This document shows, piece by piece, positions 61,484 to 64,000 of a DNA stretch of 64,000 nucleotides. A program made the translations under genes and the position numbers. Numbering within the stretch: position 1 is the first letter of the stretch; every line of letters begins with the position of its first letter. Where the stretch lies: contig JAKFYB010000006.1 of NCBI GenBank assembly GCA_021731085.1, positions 17,083-81,082 on the forward strand, in the 5' to 3' direction. The notes under the pieces were generated by a model. The model was given only the letters and a program-made list of their open reading frames with translations. It was not told the origin of the DNA and searched no databases. The stretch comes from Dehalococcoidia bacterium (GTDB taxonomy: Bacteria > Chloroflexota > Dehalococcoidia > DSTF01 > JACRBR01).

Positions 61484-62881
61484 ATGGTAACCGAGGTTCG
61501 ATCGGCGGGCGGTACTGGTAGTGAGGGCGGCGTACGCGCTCCCAACATCGAGGCGCCCGAGTCGCGACACGAATCGTGGGGGCGGTTTCCGCGCGTCAAC
61601 CACGCTGGCGTCATACGGCTGACGTCTCTCGCAGACCTACCGGATCTGGGCACCATCGAGGGAGACATTCTGCCGTTTGGATATGGGCGGAGTTACGGCG
61701 ACTCGTGTTTGAACGACGGCGGCGTGCTGCTCGACGCGACGGGCCTGAACCGGCTGATCGAGTTCGATGATGAGCTTGGGGTACTGCGATGTGAGGCCGG
61801 CGTGATGCTGGCGGACATCTTGAAGGTGATCATGCCGCGCGGGTGGTTCTTGCCGACTACGCCGGGGACGAAGTACGTGTCGGTGGGCGGCGCGATCGCC
61901 AACGACGTACATGGCAAGAATCATCACGTCGCGGGAACCTTTGGAGCGAATGTCACGCGATTCGAGTTGCTGCGATCCGATGGCAGCCGGCTGGTTTGTT
62001 CGCCGTCGGAGAACGCGGAGATGTTTTCGGCGACGATCGGTGGGCTGGGGCTGACGGGTCTGATCCTGTGGGCGGACTTTAGGCTTCGCGCGATCTCGGG
62101 GCCGTACATCCAGATGGAACAGATCCCCTTCGGGTCGCTGGACGAGTTCTTCGACGTGTCCGCTGATTCGGACAAGCACTACGAGTACACGATGTCGTGG
62201 GTGGACTGCCTGGCAGTCGGACACCATCTTGGGCGTGGGCTGTTCATGCGAGGGAATCATTCGTGGCAGTGCGCAATTCCTGGGAAGGATTGGCGGCCCA
62301 AGGAACGATTCACGGTGCCGTTCAGCCTGCCATCGTTTGCGCTCAACAACCTGACCGTGAGGGCCTTCAACGCCGTGAACTACCGATCGCAGTACTTGAT
62401 GACAAAGCGCGGCACCGTTCCGTACGACGGCTTCTTCTACCCGCTGGATGTCGTTAGCCACTGGAACCGCATCTACTGCAGTGATGGGTTCCTGCAGTAC
62501 CAGTGCGTCGTACCTTTCGTGGCAGATCGGAGTGCGATCAAAGACCTATTCAGCACGATCAGTTCGTCCGGGCAGGGGTCCTTCCTGGCGGTGCTCAAGA
62601 CATTCGGGAATCGGCAGTCGCCGGGGTTGCTGTCGTTCCCGCGTCCCGGCGTGACGCTGGCGCTGGACTTCGCGCATCGCGGCGAGCGTACGCTGGAGCT
62701 GCTGAATCGGCTGGATGAGATCGTGGTCGCGGCAGGCGGAGCTGTGTATCCGGCGAAGGACGCGCGGATGTCGGGCGATGTGTTTCGCCACAGTTTCCCG
62801 CGCTGGGAAGAGTTCTTGCAGTATCGGGATGTGAGGTTCTCGTCGAGTTTCTGGCGGCGCGTCACGGATGCCGCGGCATGA
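61484..62881 (+). CDS. DprE1-like FAD-dependent oxidase
   Basis: A 465-residue VAO/PCMH-type flavoprotein resembling DprE1: FGYGRSYGDSCLN, PTTPGTKYVSVGGAIANDVHGKNHH, YPAKDARMS with the catalytic Lys, and YEYTMSWVDC. DprE1 oxidises the 2' hydroxyl of decaprenylphosphoryl ribose, the first step in epimerisation to arabinose donor. The residue matching the mycobacterial benzothiazinone target Cys appears to be Ala (LALDF). ATG at 61484 matches the family; it is followed by a DprE2-like gene. Confidence 0.85.
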   Translation: MVTEVRSAGGTGSEGGVRAPNIEAPESRHESWGRFPRVNHAGVIRLTSLADLPDLGTIEGDILPFGYGRSYGDSCLNDGGVLLDATGLNRLIEFDDELGVLRCEAGVMLADILKVIMPRGWFLPTTPGTKYVSVGGAIANDVHGKNHHVAGTFGANVTRFELLRSDGSRLVCSPSENAEMFSATIGGLGLTGLILWADFRLRAISGPYIQMEQIPFGSLDEFFDVSADSDKHYEYTMSWVDCLAVGHHLGRGLFMRGNHSWQCAIPGKDWRPKERFTVPFSLPSFALNNLTVRAFNAVNYRSQYLMTKRGTVPYDGFFYPLDVVSHWNRIYCSDGFLQYQCVVPFVADRSAIKDLFSTISSSGQGSFLAVLKTFGNRQSPGLLSFPRPGVTLALDFAHRGERTLELLNRLDEIVVAAGGAVYPAKDARMSGDVFRHSFPRWEEFLQYRDVRFSSSFWRRVTDAAA

Positions 62882-62894
62882 AAGCAGGGATGCG

Positions 62895-63629
62895 TTGAAG
62901 ATCCTGATTTTGGGCGCGACATCGACGATCGCGCATGAGACGGCGAAGTGCTTTGCGGCCGACAGCGCTGAGTTGTTTCTTGTGGGACGCGATGCGCCCC
63001 GACTGCGAGCGCTGGCGAGCGATCTCACTGCGCGCGGCGCCAAGCGTGTGGAGGTGATCGCGGCAGATCTGGCTCAGATCGATGGTCATCCGGCGCTGGT
63101 TTCGCACGCTGTGGAGTCGCTCGGCGGGATTGATGCGGCGCTGGTTGCACACGGAACCCTCGGGGATCAGGCAGCGTCGCAAGCCGACGTGCAGGAGACG
63201 CTGCGCCAATTCACGACGAATGCGACGAGCTACATCTCGCTGCTAACGCTAATTGCGAATCACATGGAGGAGCGGCGTACGGGATGCATCGCAGTGATTT
63301 CGTCCGTAGCGGGGGAACGCGGGCGCGGGAGCAACTACGTGTACGGGGCAGCGAAGAGCGCCGTGACGCAGTTCGCCAGCGGGCTCCGGGCGCGGATGGC
63401 TAAGTGCGGCATAGCAGTCGTGACCATCAAGCCGGGCGTAGTTGATACGCCGATGACGTCCGGCATTAAGAAGGGCCCGCTGACGGCGAAGGCCGAGAAG
63501 GTCGGGCGGCGGATCTACGTGGCGATGTTGAAGGGCGAGGATGTTGTGTACACACCCTGGTTCTGGGGGCCGATCATGCTGGTGATTCGGACGATTCCGG
63601 AAGGGATTTTCAAGAAGACGAAGCTGTAG
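62895..63629 (+). CDS. DprE2-like short-chain dehydrogenase
   Basis: A 244-residue SDR: KILILGATSTIAHETAKCF, and the active site SSVAGERGRGSNYVYGAAKSAV (Ser and Tyr-x3-Lys), ending FWGPIMLVIRTIPEGIFKKTKL. DprE2 reduces the 2'-keto product of DprE1, completing the epimerisation. TTG at 62895 is preferred over ATG 62868, which overlaps dprE1. The gene order dprE1-dprE2 matches the mycobacterial pair. Confidence 0.84.
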   Translation: MKILILGATSTIAHETAKCFAADSAELFLVGRDAPRLRALASDLTARGAKRVEVIAADLAQIDGHPALVSHAVESLGGIDAALVAHGTLGDQAASQADVQETLRQFTTNATSYISLLTLIANHMEERRTGCIAVISSVAGERGRGSNYVYGAAKSAVTQFASGLRARMAKCGIAVVTIKPGVVDTPMTSGIKKGPLTAKAEKVGRRIYVAMLKGEDVVYTPWFWGPIMLVIRTIPEGIFKKTKL

Positions 63630-63706
63630 TTGCTAGCGACCCTCACCCGCTCAGAGTTCCGGCGCGCTCACTCCTAGGTCAACCCGCTGTGCCACTGCCG
63701 GCGACC

Positions 63707-63731
63707 GCGCGGGCTGAAAACCCCGCGCTAC
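63707..63731 (-). repeat. REP-like palindrome
   Basis: GCGCGGG-CTGAAAAC-CCCGCGC-TAC: a 7-bp palindrome with a CTAC tail, nearly the same as the copy at 55200. It lies between the DprE2-like gene and the translin-like gene. Confidence 0.65.
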
Positions 63732-63747
63732 GTGCCGCGCAGTTAGT

Positions 63748-64000
63748 TCACTTGTTCAGGCGATCGATCTTTGACTCGAGGCGCTTCTGTTGGAGGGACA
63801 TGGTGTAGTCGCCGCGGGTGCGTTCGAGGATGCCGCGGACGTTGTCAGTGGTGCGGCGGAGGCCGCCCGTCATCGCGTCGGGGTAGTCGACGGTGACCAT
63901 GACGGCGTACATCTCATCCATTGCGGTGAGCCATTGCTCGCATTTGTCGATGTCGCCGGTGCGTAGCGTGTCGAGCAGATGACGACGGAGTTCGCCGATC
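63748..64000 (-). CDS. Translin-family protein, C-terminal part, cut by window edge
   Basis: Only the last 83 residues are visible. They are helical and match the C-terminal part of translin-like proteins as I remember them (IGELRRHLLDTLRTGD, DYPDAMTGGLRRTTDNVRGILERTRGDYT). Translin and its bacterial and archaeal relatives bind single-stranded nucleic acid. The stop is TGA at 63750-63748; the start is outside the window. Confidence 0.65.
   Translation of the reverse strand, partial: IGELRRHLLDTLRTGDIDKCEQWLTAMDEMYAVMVTVDYPDAMTGGLRRTTDNVRGILERTRGDYTMSLQQKRLESKIDRLNK

Overview
This GC-rich window most likely comes from a bacterium of the phylum Chloroflexota, class Dehalococcoidia or a close relative. 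The best evidence is the tmRNA at 4697-5049, whose tag peptide reads GERQLALAA; from memory this resembles the Dehalococcoides tag rather than the ANDN-type tags of most bacteria. Supporting traits are F420-type luciferase-like oxidoreductases, a two-subunit KorAB-type 2-oxoacid:ferredoxin oxidoreductase, a GlcDEF glycolate oxidase, an adenosylcobalamin-dependent acyl-CoA mutase and a translin-like protein. There is no rRNA operon, CRISPR array or intact insertion sequence.

Region 1 (1-4777) is an integrated island abutting the 3' end of ssrA. It holds the C-terminal part of a tyrosine recombinase, a two-gene cassette (a 260-residue protein starting Met-Gly-His-Leu-Arg, and a 584-residue QueC-like PP-loop/zinc protein), and a large serine recombinase whose last codons lie inside ssrA on the opposite strand. 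The cassette resembles the QueC-like parts of Qat and type IV CBASS antiphage systems but lacks their other genes; it is the best candidate here for a little-described defence system. Region 2 (4697-8682) carries ssrA, smpB, a C-terminal processing protease, a diguanylate cyclase and a degenerate J-domain protein, all on the minus strand.

Region 3 (8900-26200) is metabolic: a yybP-ykoY-type (Mn2+) riboswitch ahead of a cation exchanger; an aminotransferase; an operon CBS-korA-korB-zinc ribbon/CBS-PPOX; tandem F420-type oxidoreductases; glcDEF; a PfkB kinase; and secreted lipoproteins. Region 4 (26200-41500) has galK/galT, a candidate structured RNA, acyl-CoA and hydroxyacyl-CoA enzymes (acyl-CoA dehydrogenase, MaoC hydratase, SDR reductase, 3-hydroxyacyl-CoA dehydrogenase, methylmalonyl-CoA mutase large subunit), an HPRT with a nuclease-like N-terminal extension, and a perfect parS centromere site at 34409-34424.

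Region 5 (41500-50500) holds sugar-modifying Gfo/Idh/MocA oxidoreductases, a sugar isomerase, two tandem acyltransferases and typA. Region 6 (50500-64000) holds tRNA-Pro, a CYTH protein, a frameshifted membrane/cupredoxin gene, pyrD, a HAD phosphatase, a rhodanese, acetyl-CoA synthetase, a T-box-controlled thrS, a DprE1/DprE2-like pair and a truncated translin-family gene. Short GTAG-type REP palindromes, all in one orientation, are scattered through the intergenic spaces. All functions are read from sequence motifs alone; no database search was run.
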